A stretch of 64,000 bases of DNA from Leptoclinus maculatus (GCA_032191485.1 JAVDOI010000009.1:17961843-18025842); one strand, 5' to 3'. Shown: positions 1-12,380, numbered from the stretch's first letter. Numbers and translations: made by a program. Notes: a model not told the origin generated them from the sequence alone.

Positions 1-1300
1 CATTGCTGTAGTTCAGATCTCCAATATAAACAGTATGTGGGCCACTTGCTTGATTAGAAAAAGCTACAAAACCTAAAAAAGACACTCCGAGGGCTCTGCC
101 TATGCTCATGCATTAGGGGTTAAGTTTCATAACCTTCGGCTGTCCCCACAGTCATAAGCACATGACGTACCAGTACATTTCTCTACGTACAGGGTATGTG
201 CACATAATCATGCTGTTGCTTCACATGGGGTCAGGAATATTTCTTGGTAAATAAAGATGCTGTGGAGTGTATGTTGTATGTTCGTGTGAGAGTGCTTTAA
301 AGTTTGCTCCCCACTGAATCAAATAAATCATTTTGGGGTGTGGGTTCTGCTGCAGGTATATTAATGGTTTGTGTAATAGTTTGTATGATAATAGCTTTAG
401 CTTCATGACAAGTGTTCCTGACTGAACTAATCAACAGTGACTTTTACTCCCCCACAAAAATTCTAATTATCTCTGCGGCACACCAAATGACCTGAAACTA
501 GACTCTACAGTGTTTTGGGTTAGTAATTACTGACTTATGTCTCATAACTCAGTAGGTATTCAGTATCTAATACTGTAACCATACGTCACTGAGCAGGCTA
601 GTTTTGGCTTCGGCAAACACCTCATTTTTGGTACTCTACCAGCAGATCTGTAGAAGCAACACTGATGATGATTACATATCAGTTGTCATTTGATACGGAC
701 CATAAAAACATTTTGTGAACAGGTTGTACAAGTTGTAATAGGGCACCACACAAACTGAATGTTACCAGATAAACTATTGTCGTAGATTCTGTGTATTCTT
801 TGCTATTTGTGTTTGTCATTTTATGTGTCTACACTTCACAAAGTACAACTCTCTATTTTACTTTACCAATGCATATGAATAGGCTTAATTACTGCAAATG
901 AGACGGGCCAAATGTGGCGATGCATCACAGAAGTCACAAAATTGTTATGGTCACTGCAGAAAATCAGCTGGGACAAAGTCTCTTAGTTTCTCTTCAAAGC
1001 GTTTCACCATTGTGTTCATTTGTTTGAGTCTGCTCAACCTACTTTCCATTATTACAGCAGTGGGGACAGTAGCCCCCACTGCTGATGTGCATAAATTATC
1101 TTGTGGACACGTAGCATTAATACTGCCCATTATCGGCGGAATTACGTCCATACTGGATTATCCCGCACCTTGTGATTTATATCCAATGCCGATGTTCAGT
1201 GCCAAAACAAGAAGTAGATCATCCTTTTGGTGAGGTAGAAGTTACAGGTGTGGAGGTCTGGCTGGTTGGGTAATGGTCATGTTTTTACAAAACATAACCA
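1..1300. other. No recognised gene; AT-rich flank
   Basis: I see no domain, RNA gene or terminal repeat here. Open frames overlap on both strands between 898 and 1233. The minus-strand frame at 951-1151 has a short charged stretch (KRFEEKLRDF) that looks like coiled coil or a retroelement fragment, but it carries no motif I can name. Confidence 0.5.
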
Positions 1301-1304
1301 TGTT

Positions 1305-2600
1305 CAGGGATGCAGCCATCGAGGATAACCACATCAATCTGGAGGAAGATACACTAACAGTGACATCATTTATCAGCAAATGTGTTGATGATGTGGTGAT
1401 CACAAAGTTCATTCATTCCCCAACCTGAAAGTCTGGATAAATGATGAGATGAGAGCTCAATCCAGAGACAAAAAAAGGTGCTTTTTGGTCAGGTAACACG
1501 GAAGCATATAGCATTGCCAGAGCAAGACTGAAAAGCTGGCATCAAGGAGCGAAGGTGCCACGGGAAACTGGAGAGAGCACTGCAGCACCAACAGCACTAA
1601 ATATATGTGGCAGAATGTCACAGGCTACTAAAGCAGGAGCGCCTCCACCATGTGTGAGGCCACGTTGCCAGATGAGCTGAACACCTTTTATGCTCGCTTT
1701 GATCTCCTCAACAAAGAGTCAGCTGTCAAGTCTGTGTCCAGTCTAAATGACTATCGACCTGTGGCACTAACCCCCATTCTGATAGAGTGCTTTTAGAAAC
1801 TGGTTCTCCAGAACCCTCACCAGTTTTCATACAGAGCCACTAGATCCACAAAAGATGCAGTCTTCACTGCTCTCCACTCAGCCCTCACACACCTTGAAAA
1901 TAACAACACCTACATGAAAATGTTATGCGTTGATTTCAGCCCAGCATTCATAGCAATAACTCAACTGGTTATTGGACTTCTTCACAAACAGACCCCAGGC
2001 AGTTTGGATTGGTAGCAACCCCCAGGACTGTGTGCTTAGCCCCCTACTGTTCATGCTGTACACCCACAACTGCTACCCCGACATGAAGAGAACTACATTG
2101 TGAGGTTTGCAGATGACACTACTGATGTCATCTGTCAAACGATTGTTGACTTTACCAAAAAAAGGAGGCAAAGAGGCACACCCGTCAACATCAATAGAGC
2201 TGAGTTGGAGCAAGTGAACAGTTTTTAAGTTCCTGTGAATTAGCACTACAAAGAACCTGTCATGATCATCACACATCTCTATTCAGGTGACAAAAAGCTC
2301 ATAAACGATAGTATTTCTTAAGACAACATAAAAAGGCTTCATTTTTTGCTAAATTTTAATAGAAAGCATTCTGAATGGAAACATTACAAAATAGCTTGGC
2401 CCAGGACAGGAGAGCTTTACAGTGGGTGATTACAACCGTCCGGAACATCCTTGGTTCCCTTCTACTGAGCATCAGTGATATTGGTGAGAAGAGGAGCCTT
2501 CAAATAACTCAAAAGAATACAAAAAGACAATACCCACCCAGCCACAGCATCTTCACCCTGCTGCCATCTGGCAAGAGATACATAATACCATAGGTATATC
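1305..2600 (+). pseudogene. Eroded Rex1-like LINE reverse transcriptase remnant
   Basis: Scattered over three frames are peptides typical of the fish Rex1 non-LTR retrotransposon. They include a finger-region segment near 1740 (LNDYRPVAL), a thumb-side motif near 2030 ([17 protein letters not shown]) and the C-terminal [13 protein letters not shown] near 2545. The last two match the better copy at 52438-53658 ([23 protein letters not shown]) and lie in the same order. Reverse transcriptase copies element RNA at the target site. This copy has many stops and frameshifts and no complete YADD or FADD box, so it cannot be active. The 5' limit is a guess from peptides near 1330-1480 that resemble the linker before the reverse transcriptase. 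Family assignment rests on my recall of Rex1 motifs. Confidence 0.75.
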
Positions 2601-2761
2601 CTAGTCGCTGGACTGCCAGATGCTCAGATTAGGTAACAATGTACATGTGAAATATGTTTGCCAGATGTTGCTTGGCTCGCCGAAAGAGCGTAGCAACAGT
2701 CCCCAGATCCAGAAAGAGAGGAATTCCGATGGAGAATTCGAAGAACGCACCGCAAGAGTGA

Positions 2762-3057
2762 CTGTGGCTCAGTGGAAGAGCAGGGTCGTCCTTCAATCAG
2801 AGGATCGGTGGTTTGAGTCCATGTCAATGCGTTCTTGGGCAAGACACTCAACCCCAAATTGCTGCCGCAGGCGGTGTATGAATGGGTATAAATGTTAGTT
2901 AGTTCTGATGGACAGTAGCACCTTGCATGGTAGCCCCTGTTATCAGTGAATGAATGGGTGTGAATAGTTGAATGATGACATGTAGTGTTAAAGCGCTTTG
3001 ATTGGTCGGAAGACTAGAAAAGTGCGATACAAGTACAGTCTATTTACCTTTTACCAA
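2762..3057 (+). mobile_element. tRNA-derived SINE
   Basis: The head carries a pol III A box (TGGCTCAGTGG, 2765-2775) and a B box (GGTTTGAGTCC, about 2811-2821), spaced as in tRNA genes. A body follows with the fish-SINE phrase GGGCAAGACACTCAACCCC. The tail has AAGCGCTTTGATTGGTCGG and ends in a TTTACC repeat, which looks like a LINE-derived 3' tail. A second copy of the head lies at 12548-12700. It does not fold as a real tRNA and has no identifiable anticodon, so it is a SINE. I could not define target duplications. Confidence 0.8.
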
Positions 3058-3065
3058 GTACCATC

Positions 3066-3860
3066 AAGCAATCTTAAGTAAGAGGCTTTGTCTGGGCAGA
3101 GATAGGTCATAGTGGGTTGTTGTTTATGTTTTAAATTAACTGTACTGTTAACGTGTTATGTATTTTTACAGACCGCCACGTTCAGTGCTGTTTCAAATTA
3201 CTGTTGTTATTTCTGCGGTAACAGTGTTGTTCCATGCAGTTGTAATCGTGTTGTGTTTAGATTAACCACCGTGAGTAAAGTTCGTAAATTGTACTTTATT
3301 AGTTAAAGGTCCAGTGCCGAATCTGAGTTCGCCAGTCGAGTTTCTGTGTGATAGAGTAACAGTTGCTGTACTTTACTGCTGCGGTTAAGATCTGCCTTCT
3401 TTTAAACTAACCAACACACATATACTCATACACAAATATCGGTTATGCTGTTATGCTTAGCCTACTTCAGACGCATGTGGCATCTCATTGTTTGGTTAAT
3501 AAAATTACCAAACAGTGGATCTAGTGGCTCTGTATAAAAGGTAGCATGCTTGTAATTGTATAGTAGTTGTTTGTTGGTTTATAATATTATTGACTTTAAT
3601 CAGTATTGTTAGAACTCTGATATATTTAAAAGAGTAGTATGTTGTGCATACGTGTTGTGATAATAGCTGGTTGTTATAGTATGTGCCCAAATTCAAACCT
3701 TCACTGTTCATTCTGAATGTGGAATAGTACTTTGACTATCGACATTGTGAGTGAACGCCAATTTTGAGACTTAATCTACAGTTTGGTTATTGGTCCCTGA
3801 TCCCAAGGTAGTCTCCCATTATTGGTAATATATGTTAATAATCTTATTGTTGGTTGGAAG
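3066..3860 (+). repeat. Unclassified dispersed repeat family, copy 1 (partial)
   Basis: This stretch shares many blocks, in the same order, with 33395-34330 and 62640-63310. Examples are GTAAGAGGCTT, TCTGGGCA, TGTTAACGTGTTAT, TGGAATAGTACTTTGACTAT and GTTTGGTTATTGGTCCCTG. It lacks the left third that the other two copies have. I see no long open frame or clear terminal inverted repeat. An LTR or the promoter-leader of a larger element is possible. Confidence 0.75.
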
Positions 3861-3879
3861 ACGATTCGCTCTAGCTCTG

Positions 3880-4475
3880 AGCCAGTAAGTGGAATGCATG
3901 CTTGATCAGGTTGAGATAAGGTGATTGACTCAGCCATTGCACAAGATTTCTTTTCTTTGTCTTAAAAAAGTGTCAGTCACAGTATGTTTTGGGTCATTTT
4001 CCTTCCATACTGTGAAGTGCCATCCAATCAACTTTGCTGTATTTAGCCAAATCTGAGCAGACAGTGGATCCCCTCTACAATTCTGTCACAAAATTAACAA
4101 ACACCAGTGCACCGATACCACTGGAAGCCATGCATGCCCATGGCATCATACTGCCTCCATTTCTTCCCATCATTCTGGTTGATCTTAGTTTCATCTGTCC
4201 AAAGAATGCTGTACCAGGATTAGGGTAGCTTTTTTAGATGTTTATTTGCAAAATCTAATCCATTCTTTCTATTCCTGATGAATATCGATGGTTTACACCT
4301 TGTTGTGGACCCTCTGTATTTGCTCTTGTGAAGTCTTTTCTTTTTATCAGTCCTGAAGAGTGTTCTTCACTTGGCTGGATGTTGTGAAGGATTTTTCTTC
4401 ACCATGGAAAACATCCTGTAATCATCCACCGCTGTTGTCTTCAGTGGACGTCCAGGCCGAGCTCACAAGTGCATT
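3880..4475 (-). pseudogene. Tc1/mariner transposase fossil
   Basis: Read on the minus strand, this segment gives broken peptides in the order of a fish Tc1-like transposase. They are RPGRPLKTTAVDD near 4460 (DNA-binding linker), KYRGSTTRCKP, then ILWTDETKI near 4200 (the first catalytic aspartate of the DDE nuclease), a degenerate GGSVMAW-like region, and a degraded version of the conserved C-terminal box near 3900. The enzyme cuts and pastes elements with TA target sites. Stops and frameshifts occur throughout, the second catalytic aspartate is not clear, and no inverted terminal repeats are visible. It abuts the Harbinger element at 4516. Confidence 0.85.
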
Positions 4476-4515
4476 CTTATTTTTATTCCCAGAATGTTGA
4501 TTTGGTCACTCCTAA

Positions 4516-4999
4516 TGCCGTGTTCACACCAAACTCAGTCATCAGTCATTTGCGGCGAGTTCACTTGCCGGGGACCATTTGTGGTCATTGGCGTGAATCG
4601 CGTCAAACGCGCCGGAGAGCGGGCGTGGCTTATCACCCTGGAAGCCGTTAAACTGTCCGCCATTTATTTCCGCCATCAACCATGGAAAAAATAACCTATT
4701 TCTGCTTAGTACTTGTTGTGGAAGTCCCAGATAACCCGGGAAACTAAACGCCTTCTTGTCTGGGTTCATAACATAGTCCGGAGGAGCTCCGTGGATTTTA
4801 TCGAGCTGTATTCACTGTGTCTAGCAAGCCACACGTCGGCTGTTTACTACAGCTGTATGAACACAAAACAAACAGATTTTGCTATGATTTGATTGCAATA
4901 AACGCTGCGCCATCGCCAATTCGCGTCACTCCAGTCTAATCGCGTCTGTGCATAGACTTTGGATGTAATCTACTCACGCGTTTTGGTGTGAACGCACCT
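4516..4999. mobile_element. PIF/Harbinger MITE, short copy
   Basis: The left end TGCCGTGTTCACACCAA is inverted at the right end (TTGGTGTGAACGCACCT). The 3-bp flanks are TAA on both sides (4513-4515 and 5000-5002), the target duplication expected for PIF/Harbinger. The interior at 4600-4900 matches 46300-46570 almost base for base, so this is an internally deleted relative of the 1007-bp element at 46198-47204. It contains no transposase. Confidence 0.85.
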
Positions 5000-5002
5000 T
5001 AA

Positions 5003-7879
5003 TGCTTCCACTGATTTCACTGTCTGTGTCCAAATATATATAGACCTAACTGTATGTGTGTGAATAGCATGGTTCAAATTTGACAAACATAATGAATTGT
5101 GGATCCATCCTTCCTAAAGTCAACTTTACTGGTAAGCAACAGTAAGATAAAGGTTAGCTTTTCTTAGTGCACTACAACAAGCAAGCATCTGCTCAGGATG
5201 ATAACAGTAAGGATTTCATTCCAATGGCCAACACAATTTACACAATTAAATCAGCTCTAGTATTGGAAACAACATAAAGTTCAAAGCATGAATATGTTGC
5301 AGGATATCCTCCACATTTTGAATGCCTTATTTTCTAAGACAATACTATGCGTTGAAACACTTAACCACAGTTTTTGAGAATGAATACAATCTCAAAAACT
5401 GGATTATGAATGCATATAGTTCACTCTGGACTTCTTGGCAGTTAACTAGCTAGGGCCCCGCCTCAGCGGCGGTTTTGTCTCAGCGTTGGGGAATGGTTGG
5501 TGGAGATTTAGCCTGGATGAAGCGGTTTGGGGAAAGGCTAGGTTGAGGGTCCACTGCGGCTCCCGGGCCTTGCAGACCCCCTGTGTCCATATGGGACGGG
5601 AAGATGGTGACTATGAGGGAAGATCACCCTAAAGTAAAATGGTTTTAACAGAGGGAGGGAGGGTGGGATGCGGAAGCGTGAGCAAGCCGAGGTTTAGTTT
5701 GGGTGGGTCTATATAGGAATGTTGCCGGAAGTGGGGGAGTGGCTGAGGTGTGGCCCTGCTCCTGAAATTCAGCTAATGTTTTTAGCTTCCAATAATTAGG
5801 CTTCTGTGACTTGAAATGCAAATACCAGAATGTGCCTCTCTGGGAATTACCCATTCTATCTCAGATTGTCAGAAATAACAGATAATCAATAGTGTCATCC
5901 AAACGCTGTGATTAAAAGACCCAACTTCATTGTCCTGAGGGTCAGTTGTTGTTGAACCATGACAGCAACCCAGTACTTTTTAAACTAATGCAATTCTTCA
6001 GTCCACCGCATAAGCATGCCTCCAATAGATAGATTAGTGGCACACATATTATCAAAATCCTCTTTTTATTTTAATAGTACTAATGATACGTCAATTTATG
6101 AAGAATTTATGCATCGATAAAAATCTGATACAGACAAGGGAAATTAATTTGTTATGATTTTGCGCCTTTCAAACACAGAGGTGATACAAGGTGTGTGCAG
6201 TTAGGAATTGCCCTGAAATGTATAAACTAAATGAAAGCTCAAAGAATGGATTGTACATTCCATTCCCACTATTTGTTAAGGACCTAATTATTAAAGTTAG
6301 TTAAAGTAAAACAATTTTTGTACCAAATTAATTTCCATTTGTCAATTTTAACAACTTTGTTTCAACCACATTTCCTATAGAATGTGTTTACATTTTTGTC
6401 AGTGCTCGCGTCTTAAACGGCTGTTTTTAGGCATAGGTAAGCTGGGTGGTTCCCTATGATGCTACCAGCTCAAAAGAGGAGGAATACATCTTTTTAAATT
6501 GAATAATAATTTCCATATCTGCAGTCAAATGCACACATTAGATGTTGAAAGGAAACCCAGCTGCTCACTCTGCACTAAACACCTGATACTGAGTCTGCAG
6601 ACAGACTCTGAGGAAGGACACTCTGTTGGGGCTGATGCTCGATGTCATGTCATTTTATGTGACCCCACATTCCATTCACTCAGACCACTGTGTTAGCATC
6701 ATATATGACTAACCAGATTACTCCATTCAAACATCATATGATTCTCATCGGGGTAAAACTTGGATACAGATACTGTGTGCAACCTTCACTGACTATTTTC
6801 TGAGCTACGCACTGGAATTAACCCTTTTAACCCTAGTAAGGTTATGAATCTAGCCAATCCACAGGATTCAGATCAGGACCAATGAAGCCAGGCAGGTCCC
6901 ATTGTGCTCCGTCAAAACTGTCTACATAGCGTTGTAATGGAATGACCCACTGAGCCTCAGAATATATGAAAATAATTTCAGATAATGATGTGACAGCAAC
7001 AGTGAACGGTGCGAGCAGAGAGTCTATTTAAGTGACATTTTGCAGGTGACCTACACATCTAAAGGGCTGCTGTTGGTTAATAACATCTCTCTCGCCTCTT
7101 TTGTTGTTGCTATGACGTTTGGCCCACCAACATCTTGGGCTTATTGGAAATGGAGTTCCTTAAAGGCCACTGAAAACAACAAATAATTATATTATATCAA
7201 ATGATAATATTAATTGGTTTTAAAAAAAGATACCATTCCCCTCTGGGCATATAAAGCGAGTCACACAACTTACTGTTCAAAAAGTCTCTATTTTTATCGT
7301 AGTTACAAATGTCAATACGATTTTGGATAAGGTTATCTTATGCTACAATTAATTTTATTAGGAACTCAGAAAAAAACTACTTTCTACATGGAAAAGTACA
7401 ATGGAGCGGTCATTCAAGTCAGAATACCAAGTCAGAAACTCTGGGAAGTTCCATCTAGCCTCAGTTCGCCGACGTTAAATACCGTAAGCAGATATTGCTT
7501 TTCATACATTTTTACTCCATGTAGAGTTGGTGTTGTGAAACATGCTGTAAACAACTTCGTAGCTGCCATTTCAATTTCATTCCGTTAAATTGTGCTTGGC
7601 AGAGGTATTTGGGAGCATGCAGTAGGCTAGATGCCTACTCCTCCTGTCTCTTAACAGGGTTACCACGGATCCTTAAATTGTCTTAAATTAGATTTTCAGA
7701 ATTTAAGGTTATAACTTTTCTTAAAAAGTTGTATTATTTGCTGATGGTGCTGTGGTAATTGATGTAGGTCCATCCGTTTCCTGCGGTTATCCAGGTTTAC
7801 CCGAGCAGATGCTCTGGGACGCATTAAGATCGGAAGTCGGAAACACCAACTCCGAATTATTGACTTTCAACTTTCAATG
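5003..7879. other. No recognised gene; mixed AT-rich and one GC-rich patch
   Basis: Nothing codes convincingly. Positions 5450-5720 are markedly GC-rich (CCCGCCTCAGCGGCGG near 5457, a GGGA-rich run near 5655), unlike the surroundings. This may be an unrecognised repeat or old CpG-rich DNA. Frames at 6499-6696 and 7340-7588 have no motif I know. A simple AT-rich tract runs from 7150 to 7330. Confidence 0.4.
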
Positions 7880-7887
7880 ATTTACAG

Positions 7888-8424
7888 CAGGGGTCTTCAA
7901 CGTTTTTCAGACCAGGGACCCCCAAACTGATAGAGAGATGGAGCAGGGACCCCCGACTATATATATTGTATAAAATTGTGTTTTATATTAAACTGGGCCT
8001 AGTGCCATGTACAAGCATACCTCTTTACTGTGCATTCAATACTAAGCTATTCAAATAATACACAGGTTCATATATTCATGTTTTTATTTTAAACATGTGC
8101 AAGGTACAGTGAGTAGGGTGGCCGTGCCACTGCCATTTAGAAACATACCTTTTCAACTGATACCAATGCCAATATCAACATCGTCTGTCAATTGCATGAT
8201 AATCATGCATACAAGCTATTCAAATTGACGTTTTTATTTTAAACATAAATGTGGAAATGAAAATGAGTGATGGCCTATTAGTGCCACTGCCATGCATAAA
8301 CATACCTGTTATAATTGCATACAATACTGAACTATTAAAATAATGGACATGTTTTGGAAGAAAAAATAAAAATAAATTGTCTAATCAACCAAAAATTCCA
8401 CAGACCCCCTGTTGAAGACCTCTG
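7888..8424. mobile_element. Non-autonomous hAT element with exact 8-bp target duplication
   Basis: The element starts CAGGGGTCTTCAAC and ends GTTGAAGACCTCTG, a near-perfect inverted terminal repeat. The 8 bp on both sides are ATTTACAG (7880-7887 and 8425-8432), the duplication size of hAT transposition. The 537-bp interior is AT-rich and non-coding, and holds an imperfect internal repeat (TTTTTATTTTAAACAT near 8080 and 8229). Confidence 0.92.
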
Positions 8425-8432
8425 ATTTACAG

Positions 8433-9206
8433 CATTAGTACTGGAACAGAACCGGGGAATTTTCGTTTTACTTCAGCTCTCTATAATAATGCCTCCTCCT
8501 TTTGCAAACCTCAAACCATGAGTGGTACTCAGTCAGAAATGATATCCTTGATTTTGTCTATTGCAATAACATCAACATGAAAAATATGGAATAGACAGAC
8601 CATTTAAAGTAATATACCAAATGAAAGTGAGGCTACATATTTATGGAATATATGTTATAATAAGTTTCCCCTTCAAGATAAACGCATTAAACACACTCCT
8701 TTGCTGAAACTGAGTGCCAGAATGTCAATCAGGGACTGAAGTAAGACACGTCGCGCCGCCAAAACCAAGACGTGTGTGATCTCTTCAGGGCTTATTTTCA
8801 GAGAAAGCTGTAGATGGTGTTGAAAACTTTACAGGTTAAAGATGGCACAGAGTGGGATTGTAATGGAATGCTCATGTCTGCTTACCCACACATGGAACTG
8901 GTGCACAGTCTCTCTTTAGGTGTGAATAATACAAGCTGGAGAGTGATATGTGATATGTGGGTTTAGAACTTTCTCTAGTTTTTGGTAAATGTAATAATTT
9001 GAGATCTAATGAAACAGACAAACAAAAAACATTTTTAAAAGTCAGATTAATGTGCTTATCAAAAGGTAATCCAAACCATGAAACTATGTTGATACAAATA
9101 AAAGCAGTAATGTGATTAACTGTGTATGTAATGTGATTAACTGTGTATGAAATGTGGTACCTTCATAAGACACTCTTTATACAAGTCTTTATAAACTGTA
9201 ATTAAA
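8433..9206. other. No recognised feature
   Basis: AT-rich sequence without a usable frame, RNA gene or terminal repeat. A short tandem duplication, AATGTGATTAACTGTGTATG, lies near 9110-9150. Confidence 0.4.
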
Positions 9207-9901
9207 TGTTATGGGGTTGTGTAGGTGGACCCAAACGCACACTCACAGCAGATTTTAATCCAGCCAAGGACTGTATTTTTAATGATGCAGGAGGAAACAA
9301 AATAATGAACAAACAAAAACAACGGCAAACTGTCCAGCGGATAAAAGTCACTCCCTTTTCTCCACTGGAGTCGGGAGGGAAACTCAACCAATGCCAGAAC
9401 AGACAGCCTCCGGAGTCGGGAGGGAAACTCGACCGTACTCTCACCTGGACACGGTCTGGAGGGACAGGACGGCGCGACTGTGTGGAGGACCAAGGTCCGA
9501 CACAGTAAAGTAAGAGGAAGGGCTTCGACCGGTGTACTCCGTGGTACTACGCAGGAACGGCCTCTTCGCACAGGTGATTCCCAGGGATCGAAGCTGAGCG
9601 GCAGGGGAGCAGAAGACAAACAGAAAGGTAACGATCTTCACGTGAAAAAAAGGCCAGACTGGTAACCGGATGGACTGACGACGTACCGGGGAAACGCCGT
9701 GGTATTTAAGCCAGCCGGCGGCGATCACCGGAATGAGCCACAGCTGAGCCCAAGGAGGGGGGCGTGGTAGAGGGCGGAACACGGGGGTGGAAACTGTAGG
9801 CTGAGACAAAAACAAAACATAAGCACATGTCCCTCAATAACAAAACAGACAGGGGAAAAAACAGAGGAGCACACACTAGGGGCAGACAGGAATCCTAACA
9901 T
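9207..9901. mobile_element. DNA-transposon-like element with TGTTA ends
   Basis: The left end (TGTTATGGGGTTGTGTAGG, then GACCCAAACGCA) and right end (AATCCTAACA) form a short inverted terminus TGTTA...TAACA. Layout and internal style (GACCCAAACGCA leader, AACAAACAAAAACAA, GC-rich tail) resemble the element at 13374-13852, which has TGTCACGG ends. Inside, GGAGTCGGGAGGGAAACTC occurs twice (9368 and 9412). The frames at 9206-9815 overlap on both strands and show no domain, so I treat them as non-coding. Superfamily is unknown. Confidence 0.55.
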
Positions 9902-10686
9902 TTAAAAGGTAAAAAAAACATTCACTATTGCTTCAGTTTGCCAGGTTGTGAAAATAATGGATACTATAATAATGGTAATAAAGAATAAATTCTTTATTCA
10001 CACTTGTTTATGGAGTAATTAACAAATGATCATGAGTCTCACATTCTAAGAAGCCATCAGCAAAAGTAAGTCATCTGACTAAAGTGTTTTAGTAATTGAT
10101 AACATATGCAGCTATTGAGGATGAAACTGTTTTGGACATATTTGTGAAAACAATGTTAAAGCTTAAAACAATTTAGCATGTTAGCAGTTGAAAGACAATG
10201 AGACCCATCATTGCTGAAGACGTGCTGTTAACTTCCATGGTGCACTATCGACTGGAATGTGTCATAATGTACTCTAAAAAGGTTTATAAAGCCGTTTGCC
10301 TCCTTTTCACTCATAGTGACTAGCCATCTGTCCTTTACAACATTCAACAATTGGGGGAATCGATCAAGCTATTATGTTTGTGAAAGCTAGCAAGCTTTAA
10401 TACATTAGCAGTGGTTCCCACTAGAGCTTACTCATCGTTAACATTAACCAAACAGCCGCTGAACCATTAACAGCTCTTGCACACTGCATCGTAACATAAT
10501 TATGATTTGCCCCGCAGCTAGTGCGCACATGCTCATACACACACAATCGCTCCAGACTTTGCAAAAAAGACCATTGCTACGCCACCGTGGAGAGGATCAC
10601 CATGCAAATCCTGCATAGCAGCCAGTATCAGTGCTAATTTAACAGCCTGACCCTAACTCAGCAGCCAAATGTATCAAAGACACAAA
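9902..10686. other. No recognised feature
   Basis: I see no gene or repeat structure. The phrase TTGCTACGCCAC near 10574 recurs near 12957, just beyond the RTE-like LINE, which suggests a shared flanking repeat. Confidence 0.35.
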
Positions 10687-10689
10687 TTA

Positions 10690-11060
10690 CCGTAGATGCA
10701 CATTTTCCACAAAATCCACAACCATCTCCACTGTCTTTAGAGCGTTGAGCTCCAAGTTGTTCAGACCGCACCAGGTCACCAGATGGTCAGTCTCCCACCT
10801 GTAGGCGGACTCATCCCCACCAGAGATGAGTCCAATGAGGGTAGTTTCATCCGCGAACTTCAGGAGCTTGACGGACTGGTGACTGGAGGTGCAGCTGTTG
10901 GTGTACAGGGAGAAGAGCAGAGGGGAAAGAACGCAGCCTTGGGGGGAACCTGTGCTGATGGTCCTGGAGGCTGAGACGTGTTTTCCCAGCTTGACGTGCT
11001 GCTTCCTGTCAGACAGGAAGTCTGTGATCCACTTGCAGGTGGAGTCGGGCATGTGCAAAA
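10690..11060 (-). pseudogene. Rex1-like LINE reverse transcriptase fragment
   Basis: The minus-strand translation covers the middle of a Rex1-type reverse transcriptase. It shows CKWITDFLSDRKQHVKLG, then the B' motif [15 protein letters not shown], then the catalytic region KFADETTLIGL, then CGLNNLELNALKTVEMVVDF. It aligns with residues about 120-220 of the frame at 52438-53658. The catalytic box reads FADE where active enzymes have two aspartates, so the second metal-binding aspartate is replaced by glutamate. The fragment stops sharply at both ends and lacks palm motif A, so it is a dead scrap. The reading frame is open throughout, which suggests moderate age. Confidence 0.9.
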
Positions 11061-11586
11061 TATACATTTTGAAAAATACATTTTGTCAAGGTTAAATGAC
11101 GAAGGAGGCCTTTCGGGCCTGGTTGGCTCAGGGGTCTCCTGAAGCAGCTGAGAGGTACCGGCAGGCCAGAAGGGCTGCAGCTGCGATGGTTGCAGATGCT
11201 AAAACTCGGGCATGGGAGGAGTTCGGGGAGGCTATGGAGAAGGACTTTCGGTTGGCCTCAAGGAGGTTCTGGCAAACCATCCGACGGCTCAGGAAGGGAA
11301 AGCAGGGCCTACCCCAGGCGGTTCTCAGCAGGGGGACGACGACTGCTGACCCAGACGGGGGACATCGTCGGGCGGTGGAAAGAGCACTTTGAGGAACTCC
11401 TAAACCCGACCAACATCTCCCCTGGAGAGGAGGCAGCGCCTGAAGACCTGGTGGAGGCCGCTAAGGTAGTCAAAAAGCTCCATGGTGGCAAGGCGCCGGG
11501 GGTGGATGAGATCCGCCCTGAGATGCTGAAGGCGCTGGACACTGTTGGGCTGTCTTGGCTGACACGCCTCTTCAATGTCGCATGGA

Positions 11587-12380
11587 TCGGGATCCCGTTA
11601 CGCGTGGAATACTGGGAACCCTGTTGGAACCCGTTACGCGTGGAACCAGTGGACTACTGTTGGAACCCGTTACGCGTGGAACCCTTGGAATACTGGGAAC
11701 ACTGTTGGAACCCGTTATGCATGGAACCTGTTGAACCGTGGAATACTGGGAACACTGTTGGAACGCGTGGAACCCGTTAAGCGTGGAATACTGGGAACAC
11801 TGTTGTAACGCATGGAACCCTTGGAATAGTGGGAACACTGTTGGAACCCGTTACGCATGGAACCTGTGGAACCATGGAATAATGGGAACCCTGTTGGAAC
11901 CCGTTACGCGTGGAACCCTTGGAATACTGGGAACACTGTTGGAACGCGTGGAATACTGGGAATACTGGGAAAACTGTTGGAACGCGTTACGCGTGGAACC
12001 CTTGGAATACTGGGAACACTGTTTGAAACCGTTACGCGTGGAATACTGGGAACACTGTTGGAAACCGCTAAGCGTGGAATACTGGGAACACTGTTGGAAC
12101 CCGTTACGCGTGGAATACTGGGAACACTGTTGGAACCCGTTACGCGTGGAATACTGGGAACACTGTTGGAACCCGTTACGCGTGGAACCCGTTACACGTG
12201 GAATACTGGGAACACTGTTGGAACCTGTGGAACCGTGGAATAATGGGAACCCTGTTGGAACCAGTTACGCGTGGAACCCTGGGAATAATGGGAACCCTGT
12301 TGGAACCAGTTACGCGTGGAACCCGTTACGCATGGAACCTGTGGAACACTGGGAATACTGTTGGAACCTGGGTCGGGATC
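11587..12380 (+). repeat. 36-bp minisatellite inside the LINE, flanked by 8-bp direct repeats
   Basis: The core unit is 36 bp built from four 9-mers (TGGAATACT, GGGAACACT, GTTGGAACC, CGTTACGCG), repeated many times with 9-bp insertions and deletions. Because unit and variants are multiples of three, a frame stays open through the array (EYWEHCWNPLRV-type repeats). The array sits between the LFNVAW and DWQTG codons of the LINE. TCGGGATC occurs at both borders (11587-11594 and 12373-12380), either as a target duplication or as the seed of slippage. I see no inverted termini. Each core unit usually contains ACGCGT, an MluI site with two CpGs. Confidence 0.9.

Noticed and set aside
898..1233. A 111-codon frame with a hydrophobic segment that might be a small membrane protein
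   Set aside because: An equally open antisense frame overlaps it, there is no family pattern, and the surroundings are decayed repeat.
2762..2830. tRNA gene
   Set aside because: A and B boxes are present but no cloverleaf or anticodon is visible, and the sequence continues into a SINE body and tail.
11587..12380. Possible CRISPR array
   Set aside because: Repeats are contiguous with no unique spacers, no Cas genes exist and the genome is eukaryotic.
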